Assembly (NCBI RefSeq): GCF_003952505.1
Contig: NZ_CP034450.1
Coordinates: forward strand, 6,097,001-6,161,000
Source: Mesorhizobium sp. M4B.F.Ca.ET.058.02.1.1
GTDB lineage: Bacteria > Pseudomonadota > Alphaproteobacteria > Rhizobiales > Rhizobiaceae
Direction of reading: 5' to 3'
Length of the DNA stretch: 64,000 nucleotides
In this document: piece by piece, positions 43,505-52,730 of the stretch
Layout of the letters: each line of letters opens with the position of its first letter
Numbering within the stretch: the first letter of the stretch is position 1
Position numbers and translations under genes: made by a program
The notes under the pieces: model-generated
Seen by the model: only the letters and a program-made list of their open reading frames with translations
Databases searched by the model: none
Told to the model about the DNA's origin: nothing

Positions 43505-45766
43505 CTAATTCGCGCTGGCCACTGGCGCCACCAGCGAGGTGATGCGGCGGATGGCAACACGACGGTTCTCGCGGTTTGGCCCTTGCGTGTCGACCTTGAG
43601 ATACTCCTCGCCATAGCCCTGCGTCGTCAGGTTTTCGGGTGGGATGCCGAAGGCATTGGTGAGCGCCTCGGCGACCGCCTCCGCTCGCCTGTCCGACAAG
43701 GCAAGGTTCGCCTCGGGCGTGCCGACCGCATCGGTATGGCCCTCGATCAGGAAGGTTTCCGCCGGGTTCTTCTTCAGCAGCTTCTCCATGGCAGTGGCTA
43801 CGCCTTCCAGCTTCTGCACCTCGGTGTCCGAGATCGTCGCCGAGCCGAACTCGAAGTTCAGCGTGTCGAGGTCGATGCGGCGGGCGATGTCGCGCACGCG
43901 GGCAGAGCGCTTGACCTCGTCGACCGAGTAGAGGCGCTGCACCCTTTCGACGGGCGGCTGTTCGAGGAAGGTATAGTACTCGTCCGGGTCCTCGACATCC
44001 TCCGAATCCAGGATGTAATCGCGGCGCGAGATGGTGAGCCGCATCGGCGGCAGGTCGTCGCCGGGATCGCGCCAGTCGTCGACATCACGGTAGTAGCGCT
44101 CGTCGACATAGCTCAGCACATATTCGCGGCCGTCGGGCGTGATGCGCGAACGTTGGATGACGTCGCCATAACGGTTGCGGATGGTGACGATCTGCACGCC
44201 GTTGTCACGCTCGACGATTTCGCGAATGCGGCCGCCGGACAGATCTTCATAGTAGACATTCCTGGCGCCGCGATGCATGCGCGGCGCATCGTTGCTTTCG
44301 ACGATCGTCTGGTTGTTGAATTGGATGATGACGCGGTCGCCGAATTGCTTGAGGACGTCGGCGCCTTGCGGACGCGGACGGCGGCTTACGTCTTCCTCTT
44401 CAGGCGCGCGCTCGACGCGCGTGCCTTTTTCCTCGGTCACCGGAACGATCTTTTCAGGCTGGATTGCCTGCTGGGCCGACTTGTCGTCGGTTGGCGGCGG
44501 TCCCTGATCGACAGGAGCCGGCTTCGGAGCTTGCGCCTGCTCGCCGTTCTGCCGAACGGGCTGACCGGCTCCCTCGGCGTTCTGGCCTTCGGTGGTCTGT
44601 CCGCCGGCACTCTGGCCGGCCTGATCCTTACCGCCCTTGTGCTTGCGTCGGGCGTCCTTCTGGCTGTCCAGAAGCGGCGCTTCGTCCGGGTTGGCCGTGG
44701 CCTCGCCCTGGGCCGGGGTTTCACCCTGCGCGGGCTGGGTCGCCTGTTCGCCAGCGGCAGGCTGCTCGCCGGTTGCGGGCTGTTCTTCCGTCACCGGCTG
44801 CTCGCCGACAAGTTTCTTGCCAAGCTTCTTCTTGTCCTGAGGCTGTTCGCCCTGGGCGGGAGCTGCCTGCTGCTCGGTGGGCACGGGAAGCGGTTCAGTC
44901 TGCGGGACAGGCTCGCCGGGTGCCGCCTGTTTGGCCGGCGCCTGCTCGGCGGGCGCAGCCTCGATCTGCTGATCCTGCTTGCGCTTCTTCTTGCGCAGAT
45001 TGTCCTGCCGATTGTTGTCGTTTGCCGGCGCGACCTGGTCTGAAGGCTGTTCGGCGGGTGCCGCTTCGATCTGTTGCTGGTCGCCTTTCTTCTTGCGCAG
45101 TTTGAGCGGCTGCTCACCGTTCGACGGAGCCGCCTGTTCAACTGGCTGATCCGCTGGAGCTGCTTCGATCTGCTGCTGGTCACGCTTCTTCTTGCGCGGC
45201 TTGATCGGCTGCTCGTCGTTAGCCGGAGCCGCCTGCTCGGCGGGCTGTTCGGCGGGTGCTGCTTCGATTTGCTGCTGCTGTTCGCGCTTCTTCTTGCGCA
45301 GGTTGTCCTGCCGGTTGTTGTCCGCCGGCGCGATCTGTTCGGCAGGAGCCGCTTCGATCTGCTGCTGGTTGCGCTTCTTCCTGCGCGGCTGCTGCTCTTC
45401 GGCGGCAGGCGCGGCTTGTTCGGCCGGCGCCTGTTCCGTTTCCTGCTGTTGCTGTTCTACCTTGCGCTTGCGTGGTTTTTGTTCCTGCTCGGCGGGTGCG
45501 GCCTGCTCGGCCGGCGCGGATTCGGTTTGCTGCTGCTGCTCGCGCTTCTTTTTCTTGGGCTGTTCCGGTTCAGCCTGCTGGTTCTGCGCGCAGGCTTCGG
45601 CTGATTCCCCCTCGGCGCAGCTCGCTTGCGCAAGAATCAATGGCGCGGCGGCGTGCTGCATGGAGCCGAAAACGGCACCGCCCTGCAGCGGGTACGCGCC
45701 CAACGGCGCGGATGCCATCAGCAGGCCGATCGCGGTGCCTGCCAGAATCCGTGGTTGGCGTTTCAT
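43505..45766 (-). CDS. OmpA-family protein with long Gln/Lys/Glu/Pro repeat region
   Basis: A 753-residue exported protein. [20 protein letters not shown] is the signal sequence. Residues about 60-330 are a degenerate tandem array of roughly 40-residue units of the type [10 protein letters not shown] followed by LRKKKREQ, and the region to about 480 is low-complexity Pro/Gln/Gly. A central globular part follows ([20 protein letters not shown] onward). The C-terminal OmpA domain has [20 protein letters not shown] and [20 protein letters not shown], which bind peptidoglycan. It likely links envelope and cell wall, with the repeats spanning the periplasm or the outside. ATG at 45766 follows AAGGAG. 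Confidence 0.85.
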   Translation of the reverse strand: MKRQPRILAGTAIGLLMASAPLGAYPLQGGAVFGSMQHAAAPLILAQASCAEGESAEACAQNQQAEPEQPKKKKREQQQQTESAPAEQAAPAEQEQKPRKRKVEQQQQETEQAPAEQAAPAAEEQQPRRKKRNQQQIEAAPAEQIAPADNNRQDNLRKKKREQQQQIEAAPAEQPAEQAAPANDEQPIKPRKKKRDQQQIEAAPADQPVEQAAPSNGEQPLKLRKKKGDQQQIEAAPAEQPSDQVAPANDNNRQDNLRKKKRKQDQQIEAAPAEQAPAKQAAPGEPVPQTEPLPVPTEQQAAPAQGEQPQDKKKLGKKLVGEQPVTEEQPATGEQPAAGEQATQPAQGETPAQGEATANPDEAPLLDSQKDARRKHKGGKDQAGQSAGGQTTEGQNAEGAGQPVRQNGEQAQAPKPAPVDQGPPPTDDKSAQQAIQPEKIVPVTEEKGTRVERAPEEEDVSRRPRPQGADVLKQFGDRVIIQFNNQTIVESNDAPRMHRGARNVYYEDLSGGRIREIVERDNGVQIVTIRNRYGDVIQRSRITPDGREYVLSYVDERYYRDVDDWRDPGDDLPPMRLTISRRDYILDSEDVEDPDEYYTFLEQPPVERVQRLYSVDEVKRSARVRDIARRIDLDTLNFEFGSATISDTEVQKLEGVATAMEKLLKKNPAETFLIEGHTDAVGTPEANLALSDRRAEAVAEALTNAFGIPPENLTTQGYGEEYLKVDTQGPNRENRRVAIRRITSLVAPVASAN

Positions 45767-45965
45767 TTCAAATTCTCCTTGTGGGGTCCCATCCCTGCCC
45801 AAAACTTTCATCATCGGGATTTGGTTCCGACGTGTGGGCATTAGCGGCAACGAAGGACGATTGACCGGCGTTTTGAAGGCAACTTCGTGTTTTTCATATG
45901 ATGCATGTGTCATTTACGCCACTGCCGCGCTTGACCTTGGCGCCGGCCGGGGCCACATCCGCGCA

Positions 45966-46412
45966 ATGGGTGCGCCGTTCTGGAAAACCAAGACTCTTGA
46001 GGCGATGACGCCGGTCGAGTGGGAATCGCTCTGCGACGGTTGCGGGAAGTGCTGCCTGTCGAAGCTCGAGGACGAGGACACCGGCGAGATCTACTGGACG
46101 AGCGTCGGCTGTCGGCTGTTCGACGCCGAAAGCTGCCGCTGCGCCGATTATGCCAACAGATTGGCCCGGGTTCCGGACTGCGTTGGGCTGACTCCGCAGA
46201 ATGTGCGCACTATCAGCTGGCTGCCCAGGACCTGCGCCTATCGGTTGATAGCTGAGGGGCATGACCTCTATTGGTGGCACAGGCTGGTCTCGGGGAGCGA
46301 CGAGACGGTGCACGAAGCCGGCATCTCGATCCGCGGTCGGGTCAAGGCCAAGGAAACCGACCTTGCCGAGCCGGACGACTATTTTGACTATATGCTCGAC
46401 GACGAGCCCTGA
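45966..46412 (+). CDS. YcgN/UPF0260 family cysteine-cluster protein
   Basis: A 148-residue protein of the YcgN type. Starting [20 protein letters not shown], it has a metal-binding-type cysteine cluster: [39 protein letters not shown] and [20 protein letters not shown] with TCAYRL. The pattern CxxCxxCC is strongly conserved in this family and probably binds iron-sulfur or zinc. Function unknown. ATG at 45966 gives the family length; an upstream extension lacks similarity. Confidence 0.88.
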   Translation: MGAPFWKTKTLEAMTPVEWESLCDGCGKCCLSKLEDEDTGEIYWTSVGCRLFDAESCRCADYANRLARVPDCVGLTPQNVRTISWLPRTCAYRLIAEGHDLYWWHRLVSGSDETVHEAGISIRGRVKAKETDLAEPDDYFDYMLDDEP

Positions 46413-46633
46413 ACCGATTTTCGCCGCAAACCGATAGGAAATAGCACGCGCCGGATCGGCCTCGGCCGGAACCGGCGGGGCCGTGGGGCGTTTGGGGTCC
46501 GGCCGCTCACAACCGATGGCTTGCCGGATGAACCGAAGATGAATGGACGGTTCGCAGAAGGTTCAGACAGGCAGGCGCATTCTCGCACCATCGGCTCACA
46601 AGGGGCGAGAGCCCTCAACAAGGAGAGAAAACG

Positions 46634-47017
46634 ATGTTCAACACGATCAAGACGGCAGCCCTTTCGGCGCTGGTCGGCCTCGGCACGCTTGCCGCCATTC
46701 CCGCCGCCCATGCCGACAGCCTCTATCTCGGTTTCGGCAACAACCAGGATCCCCGCTTCGGCGTCTACACCGGGGACGATGACGGTTACTACCATCGCCG
46801 TCACCGCTCGGATGATAACGATTGGCGTGACGACCGCGGCTGGCGCCGGGGCTGTTCGCCGGAGCGCGCGCTCGACAAGGCCGAGCGCATGGGCTTGCAC
46901 CGTGTCCGCATCGTCGATGTCGGCCGCCGCACGGTCAAGGTTATGGGCCGCCAGTACGGCGATCGCGTCGTGGTGGTATTCGCCAATGTGCGCGGCTGCC
47001 CGATCATCTATCGCTAA
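46634..47017 (+). CDS. Small exported hypothetical protein
   Basis: A 127-residue protein with a clear signal peptide: MFNTIKTAALSALVGLGTLA, then AIPAAHADSLYLGFG, cleaved after AHA. The mature part is Asp/Arg-rich (GDDDGYYHRRHRSDDNDWRD) with two cysteines (RGCSPERALDKAERMGL and NVRGCPIIYR) that may form a disulfide. This matches small periplasmic proteins seen in Mesorhizobium and relatives, with no known function. ATG at 46634 follows AAGGAGAGAAAACG. A good terminator follows at 47096-47123. Confidence 0.75.
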   Translation: MFNTIKTAALSALVGLGTLAAIPAAHADSLYLGFGNNQDPRFGVYTGDDDGYYHRRHRSDDNDWRDDRGWRRGCSPERALDKAERMGLHRVRIVDVGRRTVKVMGRQYGDRVVVVFANVRGCPIIYR

Positions 47018-47095
47018 GGAACACAAGCCGGCCCCGGCTTGAACGCCTAGCAGAGCCCCTTTCCGCCAGGGCGGAAGGGTGCGGCTCAAGAAGAA

Positions 47096-47123
47096 CCCCG
47101 GAGGACTGGTCCTCCGGGTTTTT
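47096..47123 (+). terminator. Intrinsic terminator after the small exported protein gene
   Basis: CCCGGAGGA (47097-47105) and TCCTCCGGG (47110-47118) pair around CTGG, followed by TTTTT. It lies 80 bp past the upstream stop codon. Confidence 0.88.
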
Positions 47124-47198
47124 CATGCGCAGCAGGGGTCGGTCACAGCCGGCCGGACCTGCGTCCGGCCCCGCCGACGCAAGCCGGCCGGACCACGC

Positions 47199-47918
47199 TC
47201 ACTTCAATTCGAAGGTGACGGTAACCTGCACGGCGTAAGCGTTCTCGCCCGCCTGCACCGGGACCGACGCGCCCGCGGCATCGAAGGCCTTGGCGTTGAT
47301 CGGCATCGGCGGCGGCGCGATGTTCTGGTCGGTAATCTCCAGCACCCGGCCGATGCTGACACCGGCGGCCTCGGCCAGCGTCCTGGCCTTGGCCATGGCG
47401 TCGGCGACCGCCTTCTTGCGGGCCTCGGTGACAGCGGCGGACGGGTCTTCGTTGGAGAAGGCAATGCCGCCACCCTGGTTGACGCCGAGCGACACCGCCT
47501 TGTCGAGGATATCGCCGGTCTTGTCGATGTCGCGGATGCGCACCGAAAGCGTGTTGGTCACCTGGTAGGCGACAAGCTCGGCCTCCTGGCTGCCGTCCGG
47601 CTTGTTGGTGTAGTTGTAGCGCGGATTGATCTGGATGCCCGCCGTCTGCAGGTCGCGGTCCTTGATGCCGGCCGATTTCATCGCCGCGATCACCGCGGCC
47701 ATGGCGTCGTTGTTGGCGTCGAGCGCGGCGCGCGCGGTCTTGGCCTCGCGCATGACGCTGAGCGTCAACAGCGCGAGATCGGGCGCTGCGGTCGCATGGC
47801 CTTCGCCCGACACGACGATGCGGGGCGCGGCTTGCGAATCGGCGGCGCCGGCCGCCGCCGGCAAGGCGATGGCGGCAGCAAGCGCCAGGGGCATGAGGGG
47901 CAAAAGACGTCTGGTCAT
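47199..47918 (-). CDS. SIMPL-domain periplasmic protein (BP26/Omp28-like)
   Basis: A 239-residue exported protein. The signal peptide is MTRRLLPLMPLALAAAIALP. IVVSGEGHATAAPDLALLTL, AMKSAGIKDRDLQTAGIQIN and YQVTNTLSVRIRDIDKTGDI belong to the SIMPL (DUF541) fold, and the layout is that of Brucella BP26, a periplasmic immunogen. Members form ring-like oligomers; function is unsettled. ATG at 47918 follows GAGGAGATTTTC. It is divergent from tRNA-Ile. Confidence 0.88.
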   Translation of the reverse strand: MTRRLLPLMPLALAAAIALPAAAGAADSQAAPRIVVSGEGHATAAPDLALLTLSVMREAKTARAALDANNDAMAAVIAAMKSAGIKDRDLQTAGIQINPRYNYTNKPDGSQEAELVAYQVTNTLSVRIRDIDKTGDILDKAVSLGVNQGGGIAFSNEDPSAAVTEARKKAVADAMAKARTLAEAAGVSIGRVLEITDQNIAPPPMPINAKAFDAAGASVPVQAGENAYAVQVTVTFELK

Positions 47919-48051
47919 GAAAATCTCCTCGGTCTGCGAACCAGTCGCATCTGGCAACTAGAGCGCGAATATGGGCTGATTTGGGCGATCGCTGCCAGCC
48001 CGCCCGGAAAGCCTTGTGCCGAGGAAGGAAAAACACTAAGCCAGCCGCGTG

Positions 48052-48127
48052 GGGCCTGTAGCTCAATGGTTAGAGCCGGCGGCTCATAACCGCTTGGTTG
48101 GGGGTTCGAGTCCCTCCGGGCCCACCA
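48052..48127 (+). tRNA. tRNA-Ile (anticodon CAU, lysidine type)
   Basis: A complete 76-nt cloverleaf. The acceptor stem GGGCCTG pairs with CGGGCCC (one G-U), the D-arm is GCTC / GAGC, the anticodon stem-loop is GGCGG-CTCATAA-CCGCT and the T-arm contains GGTTCGAGTCC. CCA is encoded (48125-48127). The anticodon is CAT. The CTCATAA loop and the following CGCTTGGT match the minor tRNA-Ile2 (E. coli ileX) rather than elongator or initiator Met. C34 is expected to be changed to lysidine by TilS so that it reads AUA. Confidence 0.92.
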
Positions 48128-48136
48128 TTGTTGTTA

Positions 48137-48521
48137 CAAGGCATAGTTTTCCGCTCCGCGTCGCGTGCGGTGGACACTCACGCCGCGGCGGTCTTGCGGA
48201 TCGACATGCCGCTCGATCAGCCCCTTTGTTTCCAGATCACGCAGCACCGGCGACACATTGGTGCGCTGCAGGCCGGTCGCGCCGGCGATCTGGCTGGGCG
48301 TGGCCGAGGCGTGCAGGACGAGGTGGCGCATCGCCATGACCTCCGACTGCGACAGCTGCACGGCGCGCTCGTCCGCGCGGTCGATGGCCCGAGCCGGCGG
48401 GCTGCATGACCTTGGCGTGCATGTGCTGCTCGCCGGTGCCTTCCTGCCGATCGCCGATTTCTTCATCGTCAACGTGGCGCTGCCGACGATCCAGGCCTCG
48501 CCCAAGGCGCCGGCGGCGCTC
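48137..48521. pseudogene. Decayed partial copy of the marR/MFS pair, with internal deletion
   Basis: Bases 48137-48373 match 55528-55764 without gaps and 48374-48521 match 56010-56160, apart from scattered substitutions and a 3-bp gap. The remnant therefore keeps the middle of the marR gene (minus strand, including LVLHASATPSQIAGATGLQR) fused to codons 18-67 of the MFS gene (plus strand). It has lost the marR start, the operator region and the MFS start, 245 bp in all, with a short TCC microhomology at the join. It lies 9 bp after tRNA-Ile and cannot be functional. Confidence 0.85.
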
Positions 48522-48783
48522 GATTTCGGCCACTGCTTGAGGGTTCGGCCTTCCTTGTTAGCCTGCGCCGGCCTTCCAGCATGTCGCGCATCGTGTCCAG
48601 CAGGGGTTATTCAAGGGAGTAATAAGGCCGCCCCTGACAATGAAATTAGACGGGCTTGCTATTTCCGGGAACAGTACGCGCACGAGATCGCGGCCCGGAT
48701 GCAAGACTTCGGCAACGAGGAACTTGCGGAAGGGCTTCCTTCCATCCGCAGTGCCGCGCCAGAGCGCAGACAGAGGTTGGAAA
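48522..48783. other. Gap between the remnant and the MBL gene, nothing recognised
   Basis: These 262 bp match neither copy of the marR/MFS segment and no known family. The left part may be debris from the recombination that created the module. The promoter for the MBL hydrolase must lie near the right end. Confidence 0.4.
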
Positions 48784-49821
48784 ATGGTCGCCCCCCGGCT
48801 AACGCTTGATCGCCTGTTCAACGACACCGACGCCCCTGTCCAGCCCGGGTCGAGCAATAGCGATGCCGTCAATCCCACCCGTCGCGCCTTTTTGGCTGGC
48901 GGCTGCCTTTGCCTTGCCTGCAGCTTTGCGGGGCCTGTGCTCGCTGATGCGCCCATGGCGAAAAGCCGGGCGCCCGGTTTCTATCGCCTGACGGTCGGCG
49001 ACTTCGAGGTGACGGCGCTGTCCGACGGCACCAATATGCTGCCCGCCACGAAGTTGCTGCGAGGCGACCCGGCGCGGATCGAAGACGCTTTGAAGCGCGA
49101 CTACCTCGGCGACGTCGTGGAGACCTCGCACAATTCCTTCCTCGTGAACACCGTAGCCAAGCTGGTCCTGATCGACGCCGGTGCGGGCTCGCTGCTGGGA
49201 GCAACTACGGGCCAGCTGGTGGGCAATCTGCGCGCGTCGGGGTATCGACCAGAGCAGGTAGACGAGCTTTACCTCACGCATCTGCACACGGATCATGTCG
49301 GTGGTCTTATGGCCGGCAACGATCGGGTCTTTCCCAATGCAATCGTGCGTGTCGACAAACGGGACACGGACTTCTGGCTTAGCGAGGCAAGCCTGCGCGC
49401 TGCTCCGGCAGAGGCGAGGCGGTTTTTTGAAGCCGCGGTCGCATCGATCACGCCCTATATGCGAGCCGGCAAGCTCGCCGTCTTCGAAGGCGACACCGAC
49501 CTCGTGCCCGGCGTGCGCGCCCAGGCAGCCTACGGGCACACTCCCGGGCACACCATGTACGTGGTCGAGAGCGGGTGCGAGAAGGTCGTGCTGTGGGGCG
49601 ACGTCGTGCATGTCGCTGCCGTGCAATTCAAAGATCCCTCCGTCACCATCGGGTACGATGGGGACGCTTCGGAGGCCGAAAACGTGCACAGGCTGGCTTT
49701 CGCGGATGCGGCAAAGAACGGCTACATCGTCGGCGGCGCGCACATATCGTTTCCCGGCCTGGGTCGCGTGCGCCACGACGCCGAGAATGTCTACACCTAT
49801 GTGCCCTTGAACTACGGCTAG
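48784..49821 (+). CDS. Exported MBL-fold metallo-hydrolase with Tat-like signal
   Basis: A 345-residue metallo-beta-lactamase-fold protein. The N-terminus has NPTRRAFLAGGCLCLACSFA, a twin-arginine-type signal followed by GPVLADAP. The zinc-binding LYLTHLHTDHVGGLMAGNDR is the HxHxDH motif, and AAYGHTPGHTMYVVES plus VVLWGDVVHVAAVQ supply further ligands. Substrates in this group include lactones and esters; none can be assigned. ATG at 48784 is preferred because the signal sequence follows; the ribosome-binding site is weak. It is convergent with the LysR gene and is the left end of the catabolic module. Confidence 0.85.
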   Translation: MVAPRLTLDRLFNDTDAPVQPGSSNSDAVNPTRRAFLAGGCLCLACSFAGPVLADAPMAKSRAPGFYRLTVGDFEVTALSDGTNMLPATKLLRGDPARIEDALKRDYLGDVVETSHNSFLVNTVAKLVLIDAGAGSLLGATTGQLVGNLRASGYRPEQVDELYLTHLHTDHVGGLMAGNDRVFPNAIVRVDKRDTDFWLSEASLRAAPAEARRFFEAAVASITPYMRAGKLAVFEGDTDLVPGVRAQAAYGHTPGHTMYVVESGCEKVVLWGDVVHVAAVQFKDPSVTIGYDGDASEAENVHRLAFADAAKNGYIVGGAHISFPGLGRVRHDAENVYTYVPLNYG

Positions 49822-49873
49822 ACGTTTGCCGGGAGCACAGTCGCGCGTAAGTCGTTCCGCTTCGCAAGGCAGG

Positions 49874-50830
49874 CTACACCTGCCCAGCGGAGGCTTCTTT
49901 TCCACTCGGCGGGACACCCAAGGGTGATCCGCAAACGTCTGCTACCAGTGCCCGAAACCATTGGTGGGCGGGGTGGGTGTGCAGTCGTTCGTGCCAGATC
50001 AGCTTGTAGAGCAGTTTCTCCGTCTCGAACGGCAGGTCTCGCACCACCAACCGGGGCTCATCAGTGACGGCGCGCCAGGGCCCGCTGAAAAAGCCAAGCG
50101 GCACGCAGGTGAGAAGGTCACTGCGCGAGACGATCCTCAGCGCGTCGGAAAAATGATTGACCACGGCAGCGATCGTCCTTGTGCGCCCCGTCAGGCTGAG
50201 CCAGCCATCCACCAATCCCAGCCCCAGGCCTGATGGGGTCACCAGAACATGCGCCGCAGCGGTGAACTGGTCCAGGGTCAGGCCCTGGGCCAGATCGTGC
50301 CCGCTGCGCATGACGCAGACATAGCGATCCGTCCGCAGACTTTGCACATGCACTTCTCTCGGCAGCGAGGCAAACATGCCTACCGCGCAGTCGAGCGTGC
50401 CGCGATCGATTGCGTCCAGCGAGGCCTCATGGGTATGGATGGCGAAAGAAACGCGGGCGCGTGGGGACGCTGCCTGTAACCTCAGTGCGATCGCGCTGAC
50501 CGCTTCCATCGCCAGACTGTCTGTGATCGCGATCCGGAAACTGGTCGCGCCCGATGCGGGATCGAAGTCGTCGGGCGCGAAGGAGGCACGGATTGCCGTA
50601 AGCGAACGATGAAGTTCAGGCCACATCGCGACCATGCGTGAAGTAGGTTCGACCCCGGACGCGGTCTTGAGAAAGAGCTGGTCCTTGGTCAGCTTGCGGG
50701 CGCGCCGCAGGGCATTGCTGACCGCAGGTTGACTCATCGCCAGGCTCGAGGCCGCGCGCGTTACATTTCTTTCCAGCATGATGGCTTCAAGGACTGCGAT
50801 CAGGTTCAGATCGAGGCGCACGTTATTCAC
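49874..50830 (-). CDS. LysR-family regulator, NahR/NodD-like, of the catabolic module
   Basis: A LysR-type regulator of about 318 residues. VRLDLNLIAVLEAIMLERNV and TRAASSLAMSQPAVSNALRR are the DNA-binding domain in the NahR/NodD style, followed by KLTKDQLFLKTASGVEPTSR. A GTG at 50830 (VNNVRLDLN) is chosen; a longer frame reaches a GTG at 50914 but the extra 28 residues do not look conserved. It is divergent from the rraA gene and probably activates the rraA-dehydrogenase-SDR-MFS-ridA operon in response to an aromatic or hydroxy acid. Confidence 0.83.
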   Translation of the reverse strand: MNNVRLDLNLIAVLEAIMLERNVTRAASSLAMSQPAVSNALRRARKLTKDQLFLKTASGVEPTSRMVAMWPELHRSLTAIRASFAPDDFDPASGATSFRIAITDSLAMEAVSAIALRLQAASPRARVSFAIHTHEASLDAIDRGTLDCAVGMFASLPREVHVQSLRTDRYVCVMRSGHDLAQGLTLDQFTAAAHVLVTPSGLGLGLVDGWLSLTGRTRTIAAVVNHFSDALRIVSRSDLLTCVPLGFFSGPWRAVTDEPRLVVRDLPFETEKLLYKLIWHERLHTHPAHQWFRALVADVCGSPLGVPPSGKEASAGQV

Positions 50831-50979
50831 CTGGGAAATGATGCTCGTGTCTAAATCTAAATTGGACGCGCCGAACCGGACAGGCAATCCTGTTTCGAAC
50901 GAGCAGCCGAACACATGCGAGTGAATACGTGAACCTCGCAGCCGGTGGTAAAAGCTCCGTACAAAACAGAGGACACGTC

Positions 50980-51726
50980 ATGAATGATCTCGCTTTCGCG
51001 GACGTATTGCCGAAGCTCACCGGCAAGATCAGCGCCGAGCGCATCCGATTGATGCGAACGCCGCGGCCGTCGAAGGAATTGATCGACGGCTTCAAGCGGA
51101 TCGGCGACGCCACGAGCGTCATTTCGGATATTATGGATGAGCTTGGCATCACCGGTGTCGTCGGCGCATCGACGCTGAAGCCGACCTTGCCCTCGGCTTC
51201 GATTGTCGGTCCGGCGCTCACGGTGCGCAACATCCTGCAGCGCGAGCATGTCTACGAGACGGCGAGAAACCACGTCAATCGCATGGCGGAGTTCGAAGCT
51301 CACAACCTGGCGCTGCCGGGCGACGTGATCGTCATAGACGGCGTCGCCGGCGTTTCCAACATGGGCGGGATTTCGGCCCAGACGGGAAAGAGGCAGGGGG
51401 AAGCCGGAGCAATCGTCTTCGGAGGGATTCGCGACCTCGGGCATTCGCGCCGGGTCGGATATCCGCTTTGGGCCACGGAGGTCACGCCGGCGACGGGCAA
51501 ATGGCGTATCGAAACCGTGGAGATCAATGGCGACATCCAGATCGCCGGCATAAGGGTAGGGGCGGGCGACATCGTGGTCGCCGACGAAACCGGTGTCTGC
51601 TTCATCCCGATCGCGCGAGCCGCCGAGGTTCTCGCGAAAGCGTTGAAGAAGTCGGCGTTCGAAGAGGCAAAGTGCGAGGCGATCGACTCCGGCGTCGCCG
51701 TAGCGGACCTGCCCAGCAATGCGTAA
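50980..51726 (+). CDS. RraA-family protein (HMG/CHA aldolase-like)
   Basis: A 248-residue RraA-family member. The active-site pattern is visible: SVISDIMDELGITGVVG, GPALTVRN, GDVIVIDGVAGVSNMGGISA and AGAIVFGGIRDLGHSRRVGY (the GGxRD loop), ending DIVVADETGVCFIPIARAAE. Members with these residues are class II 4-hydroxy-4-methyl-2-oxoglutarate or 4-carboxy-4-hydroxy-2-oxoadipate aldolases, or unknown enzymes; the RNase E inhibitor role belongs to E. coli RraA only. ATG at 50980 follows GAGGACACGTC. Its last codons overlap the next gene by 8 bp. Confidence 0.87.
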   Translation: MNDLAFADVLPKLTGKISAERIRLMRTPRPSKELIDGFKRIGDATSVISDIMDELGITGVVGASTLKPTLPSASIVGPALTVRNILQREHVYETARNHVNRMAEFEAHNLALPGDVIVIDGVAGVSNMGGISAQTGKRQGEAGAIVFGGIRDLGHSRRVGYPLWATEVTPATGKWRIETVEINGDIQIAGIRVGAGDIVVADETGVCFIPIARAAEVLAKALKKSAFEEAKCEAIDSGVAVADLPSNA

Positions 51727-52729
51727 CGCGACAAGAAATTCATCGCGAAAACTGCGCGTCGCCATCATCAACGATTACCAGGACGTGGTTCGCACGCTGG
51801 ATTGCTTTTCCAAGCTGGAGGGCCATGACGTCAGCATCTGGACCGACATCGTCGCGGATATCGACGTCCTGGCGGACCGGCTGTCCGATGCGGATGTGCT
51901 GGTACTGATGCGCGAGCGAACCCGGGTCGGTGAAGACCTGCTCTGCCGCCTGCCCAACCTGAAGCTCATCAGCCAGAACGGCCACATTCCCCACATCGAT
52001 CTGGGCGCCTGCGACAGGCACGGCGTCATCGTTTCCTCCGCGGTCACAGCGCGCCCGTCCTATTCCACGGTTGAACTTACCTGGGGGTTGATCATCGCAG
52101 CGATGCGCAACATCCCGTTTGAAACCGCATCGCTGCGCCAGGGCCACTGGCAGACGACCATCGGGCTTGGTCTGAGGGGCCGTGTTCTCGGCATCTACGG
52201 TTTCGGCAGATTGGGCTCGATGGTCGCGCAGATCGGCAGGGCCTTCGGCATGGAGGTGCTGGTTTGGGGCCGCCAAGGCTCGCTTGCCCGCGCCCAGTCC
52301 GAGGGCTTCAAAACCGCTTCCGACAGGGCCACGTTGTTCAGGCTGTCGGATGTTCTCAGTTTGCACCTGCGGCTGACTGCCGAGACCGCCGGTGCGATCG
52401 GTCCTGATGACCTGGCCCTGATGAAGCCGACCGCATTGCTGGTGAACACCAGCCGCGCCGAATTGATTCAACCCGGAGCGCTGGTGGCGGCGCTGAAGAG
52501 CGGCAGCCCCGGAAAGGCCGCCATCGACGTCTTCGAACGCGAGCCGCTTACCGATGCGGCCGATGCCCTGCTCGGGCTTCCCAATGCGCTGTGCACGCCG
52601 CACCTCGGCTACGTTGAACGGGACAATTACGAATTCGCCTACGGCAACGCGTTTGACCAGATCGTCGCGTTCGCCGAGGGGAACCCGATCAACGTCCATA
52701 GTGTCCATGACCTGAGACAGGATCACTGA
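51719..52729 (+). CDS. D-2-hydroxyacid dehydrogenase family protein
   Basis: A 336-residue NAD-dependent 2-hydroxyacid dehydrogenase. RGRVLGIYGFGRLGSMVAQI is the Rossmann motif (GxGxxG), SRAELIQPGALVAALKSGSP includes the catalytic Arg region, and AIDVFEREPLTDAADALLGL followed by NALCTPHLGYVERDNYE holds the Glu and His. It interconverts a 2-oxo acid and a D-2-hydroxy acid. It overlaps rraA by 8 bp and is followed by an SDR gene starting 2 bp after its stop, so the genes are cotranslated. Confidence 0.9.
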   Translation: MRNATRNSSRKLRVAIINDYQDVVRTLDCFSKLEGHDVSIWTDIVADIDVLADRLSDADVLVLMRERTRVGEDLLCRLPNLKLISQNGHIPHIDLGACDRHGVIVSSAVTARPSYSTVELTWGLIIAAMRNIPFETASLRQGHWQTTIGLGLRGRVLGIYGFGRLGSMVAQIGRAFGMEVLVWGRQGSLARAQSEGFKTASDRATLFRLSDVLSLHLRLTAETAGAIGPDDLALMKPTALLVNTSRAELIQPGALVAALKSGSPGKAAIDVFEREPLTDAADALLGLPNALCTPHLGYVERDNYEFAYGNAFDQIVAFAEGNPINVHSVHDLRQDH

Positions 52730-52730
52730 A

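Noticed and set aside
44950..45570. Repeated DNA in the OmpA-domain gene as a CRISPR array
   Set aside because: Units are degenerate, in frame and coding, with no constant repeat and unique spacer pattern.
48052..48127. tRNA with CAT anticodon read as tRNA-Met
   Set aside because: The CTCATAA loop and CGCTTGGT variable region match the minor tRNA-Ile2 type; initiator and elongator Met features are not seen.
48052..48136. tRNA-Ile 3' end as an integrase attachment site for the module
   Set aside because: No repeat of the tRNA 3' end was found near the right boundary and no integrase gene is present; the direct repeats start 9 bp past the tRNA.
48237..48533. Short frames in the marR/MFS remnant as real small genes
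   Set aside because: They are fusions of sequence from two strands of the intact copy and lack starts and ribosome-binding sites.
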